IMG/VR virus record: IMGVR_UViG_3300021519_000040
Coordinates: 1-31,639 of that record
Strand: one strand, 5' to 3'
DNA: 31,639 bases
Origin: a virus
The notes under the pieces are model-generated. The model searched no databases. It worked only from the letters and a program-made list of their open reading frames with translations, and was not told the DNA's origin. How positions within the stretch are numbered: position 1 is the first letter of the stretch; the number at the start of each line of letters is the position of its first letter. Positions 5,580 through 14,891 of the stretch are shown here, piece after piece. Both the position numbers and the translations under genes were made by a program.

Positions 5580-7550
5580 CTATTCCCCCAATTTCATAAC
5601 GTTTCCGGTAAGTTTTGCGGCTTCATAAGCGCCTATTGCGCCCAGCACGGTTTTAATGGCTATATCTCTATGGTTTTTAAACCCAACGGCTTTGGAAGCT
5701 TCATTAATTTGTTTGACATATTGATCTTGTTGTTTTGCTGTTATTTTGTTTTCTTCAGCAAGCTTTTTAATTAACCCCTTTGCTGCGGGGATAACGTCTT
5801 TATCTGGAAGGTTTTTCAGATTGATGGCTTGTGATTGATAATACAGGCGATCTTTTCTAGCAGCCGCTTGTGCGGCGCTAGATTCCGTGGCTGTTTTTCC
5901 AAAATCCGTAGCCGCCACGCCAGCATTTTTAGCGTCCAAAAGACCGTTTAAATGCCGGTTAACGGAAGTTTCTAAATCAGGGATGGCGTGGATCATGTCA
6001 CCCAATGGCGTACCTTTGGCTACTTTTTTTGCAGCCGCATCGTAACCTAACGCCCCCCGCGCAACGGGGTCATGCAATGCGGTTTCCACTGCATCATTGG
6101 CAAACTTTCTAGCAATTTGCGGATCGGTAATGGCTTTAAATTGCTCATACGTATCAGCGCCACCGCCTATTACTTTGCCGGGGATTTTAGCGGCGGGCAG
6201 TTTTGGCGTTTCATTAATGCCCTGAACCGACGTTATGTTTTTGCCAAGTCCAGTTGAAAACTTTTCAGAATTAGCCAAGGCAGCTTTATAAGCGTCTTTT
6301 TGGACTTGGCTAAGCCCTTGCGTGGCCGCGTCTTCAATGCCGCTCAGGTCTTTGTAAATGTTTTTCCAAGTTGAAGAAGCGACACCCTCAAAGCCGGAAA
6401 CCACATCTTTAGAAAATCCAGCATCACCAGCAAAACGGCGCAAGTTTGTAACCGCTTCAAGTGGGGTTTTAAATGTGCGGGAATATGTGTCTGGAATTGG
6501 GTTTGCTTCAGTTCCGCCGCCGGGCACGACATCAACTTTGTAACCCAAATCTTGAGCTTTTTTTGCTTGAGACGCAGTAAGCTGGATTTTGTTTTCCGTA
6601 AGGGCGTCTTGCACCATTTTATAGGCACGTTGCTCGCCCGCTGTTGGCCTGGGGGCCGTCGTTGAAGCTGTTACGGGATTAGGCGACAGCATATCTTGCA
6701 CTTTTTTAAGTGTGGTTTTTGTTTCCGGCAAGTCGTTTACATATACGCCATTGGCTTCGCCAGCTTTAACAACATCGTCAATTGCCGCCGTATGAGCATC
6801 ATACGCTGCGCGTTCTGCCTGTTTAGCGGCGGCGGCATTGGCTATTGCGGCTTCTTGCCCCGGCGCGCCCATTTCAGTTAGGTGAGACACAAGCCCAACG
6901 TTAATTGGCTTTGCGCCTTCAGCGGTGGCCTGCGCGGTTTGTTGCGCGGTTTGGGCAGTTTTGGCTTGCGCGCTAGCAGTTTGGTCAAGCGCCCTTGCCG
7001 TCATTTTTTGTTTAAGCACGTTGGCTAATAGTTGAGCGCGAACGTCATTAACCGCCGAAGTTGCCGCTGGACCAGCTCCAATTATCTTTGGAATTAAAGG
7101 GGCAACGCGCCGTATAATGGGGGCCGCTGCGGCCCCAACAATTCCACCACCCAGCTCCCCAACAGCGCCTTCGCCAAGGTCTTGTGCAGCGGATTTCCAA
7201 GCTGGTTGAGCGGGCTTAAAGTTAGGGTCTTTTGCATGGTTAATGAGATTGGCAATCAAGTCATAAACCTGCCCCCCTGCGCCGTAACCTAACCCGCCCC
7301 CCGCCATAGCCGTTGCAACGCCAGCAGGGAGGCCTAAGCCGGCGGTGGCAGCAGTTTCACCCACGCCCAGCGCGGTGCCGCCAGCAGCCCCTAAAATGCC
7401 ACCCAAGGCCTTTGCCGCAGACCGCAGAAATGGTTCGTGGCCTATGCCTTTTTTGCCGACGACATCGACAGCAGAAACTTCGGGCGCGGTAGCCGCAGCG
7501 CGTTCAGCTTCAGCCCTGGCCCGGAACTCAAATTCCTGCTCTTGAGTCAT
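5580..7550 (-). CDS. Probable DNA-ejection / internal virion protein (656 aa)
   Basis: I place the start at the ATG at 7550, which overlaps the upstream stop (ATGA) and gives MTQEQEFEFRARAEAE; the frame extends to 7706 but that part lies inside the preceding gene. The N-terminus is a charged helix. Residues 44-93 are a G/A-rich hydrophobic stretch (for example GGILGAAGGTALGVG), probably membrane-active. The rest is long, helical and Lys/Ala/Gln-rich, and a last hydrophobic segment (TVLGAIGAYEAAKL) lies near the C-terminus. Large helical proteins with glycine zippers placed between the tail hub and fibre genes of podoviruses are usually ejected with the DNA to form a trans-envelope channel. 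No enzymatic motif was seen. Function is inferred from position and composition. Confidence 0.6.
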   Translation of the reverse strand: MTQEQEFEFRARAEAERAAATAPEVSAVDVVGKKGIGHEPFLRSAAKALGGILGAAGGTALGVGETAATAGLGLPAGVATAMAGGGLGYGAGGQVYDLIANLINHAKDPNFKPAQPAWKSAAQDLGEGAVGELGGGIVGAAAAPIIRRVAPLIPKIIGAGPAATSAVNDVRAQLLANVLKQKMTARALDQTASAQAKTAQTAQQTAQATAEGAKPINVGLVSHLTEMGAPGQEAAIANAAAAKQAERAAYDAHTAAIDDVVKAGEANGVYVNDLPETKTTLKKVQDMLSPNPVTASTTAPRPTAGEQRAYKMVQDALTENKIQLTASQAKKAQDLGYKVDVVPGGGTEANPIPDTYSRTFKTPLEAVTNLRRFAGDAGFSKDVVSGFEGVASSTWKNIYKDLSGIEDAATQGLSQVQKDAYKAALANSEKFSTGLGKNITSVQGINETPKLPAAKIPGKVIGGGADTYEQFKAITDPQIARKFANDAVETALHDPVARGALGYDAAAKKVAKGTPLGDMIHAIPDLETSVNRHLNGLLDAKNAGVAATDFGKTATESSAAQAAARKDRLYYQSQAINLKNLPDKDVIPAAKGLIKKLAEENKITAKQQDQYVKQINEASKAVGFKNHRDIAIKTVLGAIGAYEAAKLTGNVMKLGE

Positions 7551-9334
7551 TTGAGGTGCGCCTTTTTGTACGCCTGATATGCGGCCTCCTTGGCGGGGTC
7601 GGTATATGGAGCGGGTGCCGTCGGTGTTGCGCGAGAAGATTGAATTGTAAGCGGAGTCATGCGGGATATGCGAGGGGCTAAAGTTTTCATCTGCCCGGCA
7701 TACCAACCATCAAAGGCTTCCGGGGACATAGTGATTGGCGCGGCTTCTGCTTCCATTTTAATGGATTGATCGGTTGCTCCAGTTGCCCGCATAACATTTG
7801 AAACGGTTTGCATGGCGTCAGCACGTTGGTTCATGTACTCGACAAAATCGGGATCATTTAAGGTCTTTTTCTCGAAAGCTTGCAGCTTTCCAATGTAACT
7901 TACTTTGCTAAAGTCCAATTTCTTTCCGGCATCACGCACGTTTTGTAAGACTTCAGGCAGTGCGCCTGCAATAAGCGCCTTTGACTGGAACGCCGGATTG
8001 GCGGTCATGGCGGCTATGGCGTGACTGTTAACAAAGTTTGCGCCGGGATTGTGCAGCAAAACGTCAGCTTGTATTTTTGCGTTTCTGCTATTTAAACGTG
8101 TGGGGTCAATTCGACCTTCCGCTACCGCTGTATCCAAAGCGGTTTGTTGTTGTTCATTTAATCCGGCTGAGGCCATTCTGTCCTCACGGTTTTTTTCAAT
8201 TTTAAGCTTTTGTTGGCTTACCCCAAGTTGGCCCTGAGAAGTTCTAACGTTGGCCTCCGTAGCCGCAATGCTTCTGTTTGCAATTTCTTGCGTTTGGCCG
8301 TTAAGGAGAAGCGTTACCTTTTCAGAATCATTAACTTGAACAACCGAGCCGGGCGGGAACCCAGCGGCCTTTATTTCGTCGGGAGTTGCAAACCGTTCTT
8401 TGGGTCTAAGGGCAGCTGCGGCAATCGCGTCAAGTATTCCTTTTGCGCCGGCTGGATCGGAAGCGGTGGCCGCATGAGCTGCGGCCTTTACGTCGGGCGG
8501 AACGTTAAGGCCATCAATGGCTTTGCTAATTGAGGCTAAGCCGCTCTGCCGTTCATTTTCTTTCGCGTCGGCCTTCAGCTTTTCAGTGGTCAACGTGTCG
8601 ATTTGTTTGCGTGTATCAGCAATCATCGGCACAAGCTGCGCCCTTTGTGTGGGGCCAATTTGCGGGCTAATTGCAATGGTTTGGAGTTGCGACAATTTGG
8701 CCTGAGCTTGGCTCAAGGGGTCGCTGTAAACATTTGACGGCGCAGCCGGGGGCGCTTGTTGCATAGGCGGTTGTGGCATGGGCGGCGCGCTTGCCGGAGG
8801 CATAGCTTGGGGCGGAGGCGCGTTACCCTGAAGGGCCTGGGCCAAGCCGGCATTTTGAGAAGCCGCTTGCGGACCCATTGGATTATCCGCCACGGGCGGA
8901 GCTTGAGGCATGGGGGCGGGCGGACCAGCATCAGACGGCGCTGCGCCACCCATAGCCAAGACAGAGGCCAATTGCGATCCTGCATTTTCAGGCGGAGCAT
9001 TGGGGGCGCTCATCGCATCCATAGTCCCTGGACCGGCGGGGGCCTGGGGCTTTGCGCCGGCATTAAGCGCATCCATCATATTGGATTGAGCCAACGCTTC
9101 GGCCCCCGCCTGCCCCTCAAGGGCGCGTTTTTGCATGACGTTTCCGCCATAGCTTTGGAGTATTTTAGCCAGAATCGCAGTCATGGGGATCGGGGCCTGC
9201 GTGCCCTTATACGATTGAATATCAATCGGGGCATTGGCTTGCTGTTGCAGCATCTCAGCCATCTTTTGCTGATATTGCGCTTTAGCAAGCTGATCGGCAT
9301 AAGACGGCGCGGTTGTAAGGCTTATGCTTGACAT
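7547..9334 (-). CDS. Proline/glutamine-rich internal virion protein (595 aa)
   Basis: The N-terminal 50 residues are helical (SYADQLAKAQYQQKMAEMLQ). A disordered P/A/M/Q-rich linker runs from about residue 90 to 205. After that come helical segments and a conserved-looking C-terminal domain with FQSKALIAGALPEVLQNVRD and DFVEYMNQRADAMQTVSNVM. The pattern resembles virion proteins of Bcep22-like podoviruses that are packaged inside the particle and ejected. I know no catalytic domain in it. The start codon overlaps the stop of the preceding 899-residue repeat protein by one base (TAATG), and the stop overlaps the next start (ATGA), so three large virion proteins are translated as a coupled set. 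Confidence 0.6.
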   Translation of the reverse strand: MSSISLTTAPSYADQLAKAQYQQKMAEMLQQQANAPIDIQSYKGTQAPIPMTAILAKILQSYGGNVMQKRALEGQAGAEALAQSNMMDALNAGAKPQAPAGPGTMDAMSAPNAPPENAGSQLASVLAMGGAAPSDAGPPAPMPQAPPVADNPMGPQAASQNAGLAQALQGNAPPPQAMPPASAPPMPQPPMQQAPPAAPSNVYSDPLSQAQAKLSQLQTIAISPQIGPTQRAQLVPMIADTRKQIDTLTTEKLKADAKENERQSGLASISKAIDGLNVPPDVKAAAHAATASDPAGAKGILDAIAAAALRPKERFATPDEIKAAGFPPGSVVQVNDSEKVTLLLNGQTQEIANRSIAATEANVRTSQGQLGVSQQKLKIEKNREDRMASAGLNEQQQTALDTAVAEGRIDPTRLNSRNAKIQADVLLHNPGANFVNSHAIAAMTANPAFQSKALIAGALPEVLQNVRDAGKKLDFSKVSYIGKLQAFEKKTLNDPDFVEYMNQRADAMQTVSNVMRATGATDQSIKMEAEAAPITMSPEAFDGWYAGQMKTLAPRISRMTPLTIQSSRATPTAPAPYTDPAKEAAYQAYKKAHLK

Positions 9335-12033
9335 TAGCTATACCCCGGAATTTTAATCGGACTAATCATTCCTGCCGCGCCACCCAAAAGACCACCAAGC
9401 GCGTTAACGTTAGCATTACGCGCCGCCATCTGTTGCCCGTAAACGTCCTGAGCCGCCTGGGCCTGGTTCTGCGTAGCTTGATAAACCGGCGCAGCCGCGA
9501 CGTTAGCCCCGGTGTATTGTTGGAACTGTGGGTTTTGAATCTGCGAACTGCTCATCAGCGCATTAATCGAGTTCAGGGGCTGATTGTAAAGGCCAAGCTG
9601 CTGTTGCAGGTATTGCGCCGCAGCGGTGTTGCCAAACTGCGCCGCGCCAAGGTTCTGGTTGTAGTTTTGCGCGCCGGCTTGATTGTAAAGCCCGGCGGAT
9701 GTTGCGCCTTGGCCGTAGTTCTGTCCGACAGCTTGGTTGCCAAGCTGTTGAGCGCCAAGAGCTTGGCTGTAATTCTGGCCGATGGCCGTGTTGTATAGCC
9801 CGGCAGACGTAACGCCTTGGCCGTAGTTTTGACCAACGGCTTGATTGCCGGCTTGCTGGTTGGCAAGGTTGGATTGGAACTGGGATAATTGGGCGGCATT
9901 GCCAAATTGAGCATTGTTGGACGCTTGGTTGTATTGTTGGGCTTGGGCTGCGTTTTGGGCCGCATTTGATTGCATACCTTGGCCGAAGTTTTGACCAACG
10001 GACTGGTTTCCAAGCTGTTGAGCCTGAAGCCCTTGACCAAAGTTTTGACCCACGGCTGAATTTTGGGCTGCGTTTGCCTGAAGGCCATAACCGACGTTTT
10101 GACCAATCGCTTGGTTGCCGAGTTGCTGGGCGCTAAGCCCTTGGCCGTAATTCTGACTAATGGCTTGATTGCCGAGTTGCTGGGCGGTAACACCCTGGCC
10201 GAAGTTTTGGCCCATAGCAGCATTTTGGGCAGCATTTGCTGCGGCAAGCTGGCCGAAGTTTTGGCCGATAGCTTGGTTGCCCAACTGTTGCGCTGATAGG
10301 CCCTGACCATACGCTTGTGCTTGCGCGGCATTTTGCGCTGCGTTGGCTTGCAAGCCTTGCCCGAAGTTCTGGCCCAGAGCTTGGTTGCTCAGTTGTTGAG
10401 CGGTAACGCCTTGGCCGAAGTTTTGACCAACGGCTTGATTGCCAAGTTGTTGAGCCTGAAAGCCTTGGCCGAAGTTCTGCCCTACAGCGGCATTTTGGGC
10501 TGCGTTTGCCTGGAGACCAAGGCCAACATTCTGGCCGATAGCTTGGTTGCCAAGCTGTTGAGCTTGGAAACCCTGACCGAAGTTCTGGCCGATGGCCTGA
10601 TTGCCCATTTGCTGCGCCTGGGCAGCCTGCCCGAAGCCCTGACCCAAGGCGGCATTGTACATACCGGCCTGGCCCACAGCCTGACCGTAGCCCTGCTGGT
10701 TGGCACTCATATCGAGGCCGATGCCCTGCAAGGCAGCCTGGCTCAGAAGGTCGTTCTGGCCCTGCTGCTGCTGGCGCATGGCGTTATTGTACGCCTCTGA
10801 GCCGGGCGTGATGCCCTGGTTGGCAAGCTGCTGGGCGGTAGCCGCAGACTGCTGGGCAAGCTGGGGCTGGAGGCGGTTCATGATCGCCTGCTGGCCTGTC
10901 ATACCGGCATTGACCGGCATGGCCGCAACGCCAGACATATCTGCGCCCGTCCTTAAGCCGCCGAACTGGCCCGCATTGACGCCCTGCGCTTGCCCATAGG
11001 CACCGGCATTGATACCGCCTGCTTGACCATAACCAGAAATGTCAGGCCCTTGGGCCGTGCCAAATTGACCAGCGCCAACGCCCCCGGCCTGGCCGTAAGC
11101 CCCTGCATTTACGCCACCGGCTTGGCCGTAGGGAGATGCGCTAAAGCCTTGTATTTGGCCGTAAGAATTAGGATTTAAGCCGCCTGCTTGTCCGGCTTCG
11201 TATGCTCCATACCCCGTGGCGGTGCCGTATTGACCGGCATTAACCCCACCCGCCTGTCCGTATTGACCGGCATTGATACCGCCCGCTTGCCCGTAGCCAG
11301 CAATATTTGGCCCCTGGGCCATGCCGTATTGACCGGCACCGACGCCGCCCGCCTGGCCGTATTGTCCGCCGGTCGGAGCGTTTTGCACATTGCCGTAACC
11401 ACCAAAGCTGGTCTGCAGGTTTGGACCAGCAACACCGCCTTGCGCCATGCCGTATTGCCCAGCGGCAACGCCGCCGGCTTGCCCATAGGCGGACGGATTG
11501 ATGCTTCCCGCTATGCCGTATTGACCCGGCGAGGGTCCGTAATCCAACGGGCTTTGTTGCCCAAGCGATGTTTGGATGCCGGGGCCGGTATAATTAAACG
11601 GCTTGTTTAGAACGCCGGTCGCCTGTTGAAGCCCTAGCAGGCCAAGGTTCGCGGTTCCGGCCTGTACCTTCTGTTGCGCCGTCAATGCCGCCTGGGCATC
11701 GGGCGTAAGGGTCTGCGTGACGGTGGGCTGTAGGCTACCCGGCTTGGTGAATTGGTCGATTGTTGGGGATGCGCCCTTGGGTTGAAGGTTCCCGTATTGG
11801 TCATAGGTGTCTTGAATGGAGCCGTAATTCTTCATGGCTTGGTCGTAACCAGCCTGATCGACAACGGGGGCGGTGTTGCCGTAGCTTACGGTTTGATTGC
11901 CATACGGGCTGATGATGTTGGGATTTGACAGCGTAGCCGTTTGCTGAGCGCCAGCTTGGTTAGCCGCTCCTTGGGCCGTCGCAGCCGCAGCGTAGTCAGG
12001 TGCTGCGGGCGCTTGTGGTGTACTTTTTCCCAT
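9334..12033 (-). CDS. Q/N/G-rich repeat virion protein (899 aa)
   Basis: An extreme low-complexity protein. Residues 1-172 are a Pro/Gln/Ala-rich head containing LTPDAQAALTAQQKV. Residues 173-359 are about fifteen units with an 11-residue period, consensus GQAGGVNAGQY, each ending in Tyr or Phe. Residues 360-454 are a helical spacer. Residues 455-814 are twenty consecutive units of exactly 18 residues, consensus AQQLGNQAIGQNFGQGLQ, alternating in part with ANAAQNAAVGQNFGQG-type units. The last 85 residues contain a hydrophobic GLLGGAAGMI. Charged residues are nearly absent. Position (after the GNAT gene, before two other internal virion proteins) matches the Q-rich structural proteins of Bcep22-like phages. 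It is probably a structural or ejected protein; the mechanism is unknown. An AGGGAA site precedes the ATG. Confidence 0.65.
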   Translation of the reverse strand: MGKSTPQAPAAPDYAAAATAQGAANQAGAQQTATLSNPNIISPYGNQTVSYGNTAPVVDQAGYDQAMKNYGSIQDTYDQYGNLQPKGASPTIDQFTKPGSLQPTVTQTLTPDAQAALTAQQKVQAGTANLGLLGLQQATGVLNKPFNYTGPGIQTSLGQQSPLDYGPSPGQYGIAGSINPSAYGQAGGVAAGQYGMAQGGVAGPNLQTSFGGYGNVQNAPTGGQYGQAGGVGAGQYGMAQGPNIAGYGQAGGINAGQYGQAGGVNAGQYGTATGYGAYEAGQAGGLNPNSYGQIQGFSASPYGQAGGVNAGAYGQAGGVGAGQFGTAQGPDISGYGQAGGINAGAYGQAQGVNAGQFGGLRTGADMSGVAAMPVNAGMTGQQAIMNRLQPQLAQQSAATAQQLANQGITPGSEAYNNAMRQQQQGQNDLLSQAALQGIGLDMSANQQGYGQAVGQAGMYNAALGQGFGQAAQAQQMGNQAIGQNFGQGFQAQQLGNQAIGQNVGLGLQANAAQNAAVGQNFGQGFQAQQLGNQAVGQNFGQGVTAQQLSNQALGQNFGQGLQANAAQNAAQAQAYGQGLSAQQLGNQAIGQNFGQLAAANAAQNAAMGQNFGQGVTAQQLGNQAISQNYGQGLSAQQLGNQAIGQNVGYGLQANAAQNSAVGQNFGQGLQAQQLGNQSVGQNFGQGMQSNAAQNAAQAQQYNQASNNAQFGNAAQLSQFQSNLANQQAGNQAVGQNYGQGVTSAGLYNTAIGQNYSQALGAQQLGNQAVGQNYGQGATSAGLYNQAGAQNYNQNLGAAQFGNTAAAQYLQQQLGLYNQPLNSINALMSSSQIQNPQFQQYTGANVAAAPVYQATQNQAQAAQDVYGQQMAARNANVNALGGLLGGAAGMISPIKIPGYS
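9592..10671 (-). repeat. Twenty in-frame 54-bp tandem repeats inside the 899-aa gene
   Basis: Twenty back-to-back 54-bp units, each coding 18 residues around GNQAIGQNFGQG. Units are diverged at the nucleotide level, with synonymous changes, so the array is selected as protein rather than freshly expanded. Confidence 0.9.
10957..11517 (-). repeat. 33-bp coding repeats (11-residue GQAGGVNAGQY units)
   Basis: About fifteen units of 33 bp code for GQAGG(V/I)NAGQY and variants, with two irregular units near residues 200-225. Glycine-rich spacers flank single aromatic residues. Confidence 0.85.
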
Positions 12034-12472
12034 ATCGGTTCCCTAAGAAACGGCAGTCAGTTTTCTTCAGTGTATACAAGATCATATCGCCGCCAGGGAC
12101 AGCGTCTTTAATGCGCCCCTCCTCAGTAAATCCCATTTTTTCGACCATCTTAATGCTTTTGGCATTATGACTGCCGACCGGGGCTATGGCTTTTTCGATG
12201 TCGCAAACGTTGTAAGCGTAATCGAATATCGCCCCTATGAAGGCTGGAGTTATGCGATCTTTGATGACTATGTGGACCACCATCGAACGCCTATTCCAGT
12301 TCTCATAAATAATCCCGGCTACGATCTCCTCATTCTTTATAAGCCCGATAGCTTGTGAGCGTTCTGCAAAGAATCCCGCGTCAAGCTCATTAGCTACCCA
12401 ATACCCGATTTTCGGGCCGCTTTCTATACGCCAGCCCATCCGGCCTGATAAACCACATCTGTTGATGACCAT
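11996..12472 (-). CDS. GNAT-family N-acetyltransferase
   Basis: A 158-residue GNAT fold protein. The acetyl-CoA region shows the familiar ending APVGSHNAKSIKMVEKMGF followed by TEEGRIKDAV; upstream strands are IVAGIIYENW and MVVHIVIKD. A GNAT gene at this place in the tail region is a recurrent feature of Bcep22-like podoviruses, where it may modify a virion or host protein, but the substrate is unknown. It overlaps the hub gene by up to 49 bases and the repeat-protein gene by 38 bases. The start at 12472 is uncertain; an in-frame ATG at 12439 (MGWRIESG) would reduce the first overlap to 16 bases. Confidence 0.75.
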   Translation of the reverse strand: MVINRCGLSGRMGWRIESGPKIGYWVANELDAGFFAERSQAIGLIKNEEIVAGIIYENWNRRSMVVHIVIKDRITPAFIGAIFDYAYNVCDIEKAIAPVGSHNAKSIKMVEKMGFTEEGRIKDAVPGGDMILYTLKKTDCRFLGNRYGKKYTTSARST

Positions 12473-13989
12473 TCGACCTGAAGGCCGCTACTGGCACTTT
12501 GCAATTGCGGTGCGCCGCAATAGCCAATGCCGGTAATGCCGATCCAAGTGTTTTGGATAGCGCCGTCGCTGCCCCACATTCCCGTATCCCATTTGGACGT
12601 ACCCCAAACGGCTGAAGTCGTAGGCGTATAAGATAGCGGGGCCGTTGTGTTGGAAGTATCAAAGTCGATATTCATGCCGACAAAGATACTGGGCGAACCA
12701 TTGGAAAAGATGGATGGCCTAGCGCGGGTGAAATACTTTTTTACCGCCCGTTGCTCAAAATAGTTAAACGCCTGAAGGGCGACTGTTTGGATGTTGGACC
12801 CGTTGTCAGCGTAGCTCGTATCCCACGCCTTGTAGACCTTGTTGGTGCCGCCGAAATAAGGATCGTCGTTAAACGTTTCCCAGCAGCTAGCCCCCCAGCC
12901 CGTAAACTGACACCATGACTTCGTAATCGTGTTCATTACGTACTGCTGCTGGTAACCCGTGGACACCGGCACGTTAATCCAGACCGCATTGTTTTTGGCG
13001 TTGTAAAACACCTGCCAGCCCACGGACGCATGGTTTCCGCCGTAGGTGGTGGTAGCTGCCGTAATAGCCCCCTGGATCTTGTCAGAGAGGGCTACGCGGG
13101 GGTCGAGCCTAGATGACTGTAGGGAGCCCGCCATAGGCATTAGGCCGTCATAGGTAAGGATTAGGAGGTCGCCGCCCCATTTGAGCATGGGACGGGTGCC
13201 AACGGGCGAACCTAGCTTCCAGACGCCGATCAGCGCCCATGTGGCCGCAGCGGCAGGGTCGGTGCCGCTATAGACGATAACTTCACCCATGCTAGTGATG
13301 AAGACGATGTTATCGTCCACGCCATAGCCGGCGTCGATTGTCCATGTATCGAAATCAACGATGTGACCGCCAAACCTGGCAACGGAACTTAGGTCCACCT
13401 TTTGCGCCGCACCGCCGACCGCGTTGGTGGGCAGATACCAAGCTACCAGCGTGCTTTTTTGGAAAAACCAAAGGCGGTTTTTAAACAAAAGGGTATTGAT
13501 AAGTGTCGTGGTGGTTACGCCAGTAATGGCAATGGCGGACGTGCCATCCACTCTCAACCACGTTGTGCCGTCCCATAGGATCGGCTTATCGGCACCGTTG
13601 ACCGCGTATAGGTAGTTAACGCCGGCGGTGCTGGTTACGTTGGTATATTCCCAAATGCCGTTGGTTAAGCCCGTGACTTTGGGAGCGCCGACAGCGCCGG
13701 CGGTGGTTACGTCGTACAGCTTGCCGGTCGAGGTGATGGCGTAAAGGTAGACCGAATTCCCCGCCGCGTAGTTCATAAGGGTCTGAACTTCGCCGTCTAG
13801 GCCGGTACACCATTCGGAATAGCCGCCGCGCAGGACCACGTTACTAACCGTTGGGAACATATTGGTTAGCGTAATGGCGTCCGTGGGGGCCATGTTAGCA
13901 TAGCTATCGCGCACGTTCCAGCCGCCCACGGGGGCCGGTAACGACTCGACTTGAGCCGACGCTTTCTGAACTAAGGAGCCAACCCTCAC
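12424..13989 (-). CDS. Tail hub / stabilisation protein, beta-propeller type
   Basis: A 521-residue beta-rich protein in the position of the P22 gp10-like tail hub or nozzle. It opens with SLPAPVGGWNVRDSYANMAP and TNMFPTVSNVVLRGGY, a start shared by many podovirus tail accessory proteins. Blade-like repeats follow, such as YLYAITSTGKLYDVT, YLYAVNGADKPILWDG, NRLWFFQKSTLVAWY and DNIVFITSMGEVIVYSG. Proteins of this kind seal the DNA channel below the adaptor and hold the tail tip. It follows the adaptor gene with a four-base overlap (stop/start near 13986-13989). Assignment rests on these patterns and gene order. Confidence 0.75.
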   Translation of the reverse strand: MRVGSLVQKASAQVESLPAPVGGWNVRDSYANMAPTDAITLTNMFPTVSNVVLRGGYSEWCTGLDGEVQTLMNYAAGNSVYLYAITSTGKLYDVTTAGAVGAPKVTGLTNGIWEYTNVTSTAGVNYLYAVNGADKPILWDGTTWLRVDGTSAIAITGVTTTTLINTLLFKNRLWFFQKSTLVAWYLPTNAVGGAAQKVDLSSVARFGGHIVDFDTWTIDAGYGVDDNIVFITSMGEVIVYSGTDPAAAATWALIGVWKLGSPVGTRPMLKWGGDLLILTYDGLMPMAGSLQSSRLDPRVALSDKIQGAITAATTTYGGNHASVGWQVFYNAKNNAVWINVPVSTGYQQQYVMNTITKSWCQFTGWGASCWETFNDDPYFGGTNKVYKAWDTSYADNGSNIQTVALQAFNYFEQRAVKKYFTRARPSIFSNGSPSIFVGMNIDFDTSNTTAPLSYTPTTSAVWGTSKWDTGMWGSDGAIQNTWIGITGIGYCGAPQLQSASSGLQVEWSSTDVVYQAGWAGV

Positions 13990-14891
13990 CGCCCGTAGCC
14001 ACTGTCAGGAATGTTATCGTAACCAATAAGGACGTTGCCGGGACGCGGGGCGAAGGACAGGTTGGCCGCTGATGTATCTTGGGCCACGGAGGTTTCAAAT
14101 TCGGTAAGATAATCGCGGTATATCGCCGTGGTGTCGAAGCCCTTGGCCTGGAAGTATTTCAGTTTGGTCGATAGGACCATAACGCGGTCGGGATAAATGC
14201 AGGTATCGCTATCTAGCGTAAAGCTGTTTTTGACGCTTCCATCAGCCGCCCTAGCCCAGCCCTTGCTGCGGTATTCAAAGCCGAGATATTCATCCGTGGA
14301 ATTGCCGGGCCAGATTTGGAAATAGTTGCCGTACAACCGCCAACGGATGCGCGGGCCGGTGCTGATATAGCCCGACAGTAACCATTCCCACTGCTGCGCG
14401 CTTTCGGGGCCGAGCATTTCCCAATGTTTCGACTTGTCCCATTGGGTGCGCGGGACGATGGAGTCGTAATCGGACGGCAGGTCGTATTTGACCTTTTGGA
14501 AATAGATCGTGCCGCCCGTAGCGGCTACGTCGGAATACTGCGACACCGTAACCTGGGTCGCAGAATCCACACTGGTAATGAAAGTGGCGTTAGGAAAGCC
14601 GTTCCCCACAACCATGTAGGTCGTATCTAGACCTGCGGTTGAGGGGATGCCGGTGATCGTAAGGGCCGACGTTGTATAATTGCCGGTGGTCGTCTTGTAC
14701 TGGGTGAAGAACGAATTGGACTGGGTTAGCTCGCGCCAATCAGCTTTTCGCAGCAATTCGTATCCGCTAGCGTTCATTAACGCTAGGATTTGAATTACGT
14801 CTTGATTGGTGTTGCCAGCTACGCCGACCGGGGTAGGAACGCCCAGTTCATTCGTAGCTTGCTGCACCAACTGAAGCATCGTGGTCGCCAT
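13986..14891 (-). CDS. Head-tail adaptor / tail accessory protein (P22 gp4-like position)
   Basis: A 301-residue protein. It begins with a helical segment (MLQLVQQATNELGVPTP) followed by VIQILALMNASGYELLRKAD, typical of podovirus adaptor rings that dock under the portal. A beta insert (about residues 65-130) follows, and then FQIWPGNSTDEYLGFEYRSK and CIYPDRVMVLSTKLKYFQAK, also typical of the family. The start at 14891 overlaps the upstream gene by 44 bases; an ATG four codons later (14879) is an alternative. Its product would connect the portal to the beta-propeller hub encoded next. Confidence 0.75.
   Translation of the reverse strand: MATTMLQLVQQATNELGVPTPVGVAGNTNQDVIQILALMNASGYELLRKADWRELTQSNSFFTQYKTTTGNYTTSALTITGIPSTAGLDTTYMVVGNGFPNATFITSVDSATQVTVSQYSDVAATGGTIYFQKVKYDLPSDYDSIVPRTQWDKSKHWEMLGPESAQQWEWLLSGYISTGPRIRWRLYGNYFQIWPGNSTDEYLGFEYRSKGWARAADGSVKNSFTLDSDTCIYPDRVMVLSTKLKYFQAKGFDTTAIYRDYLTEFETSVAQDTSAANLSFAPRPGNVLIGYDNIPDSGYGR

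Noticed and set aside
9592-11517. Repeat arrays as possible CRISPR
   Set aside because: Units are contiguous, in frame and code for protein; there are no unique spacers and no cas operon.
9328-11610. Several long plus-strand frames antisense to the repeat protein
   Set aside because: They are mirror products of the repetitive coding DNA (Leu/Ala-rich repeats) and have no independent support.
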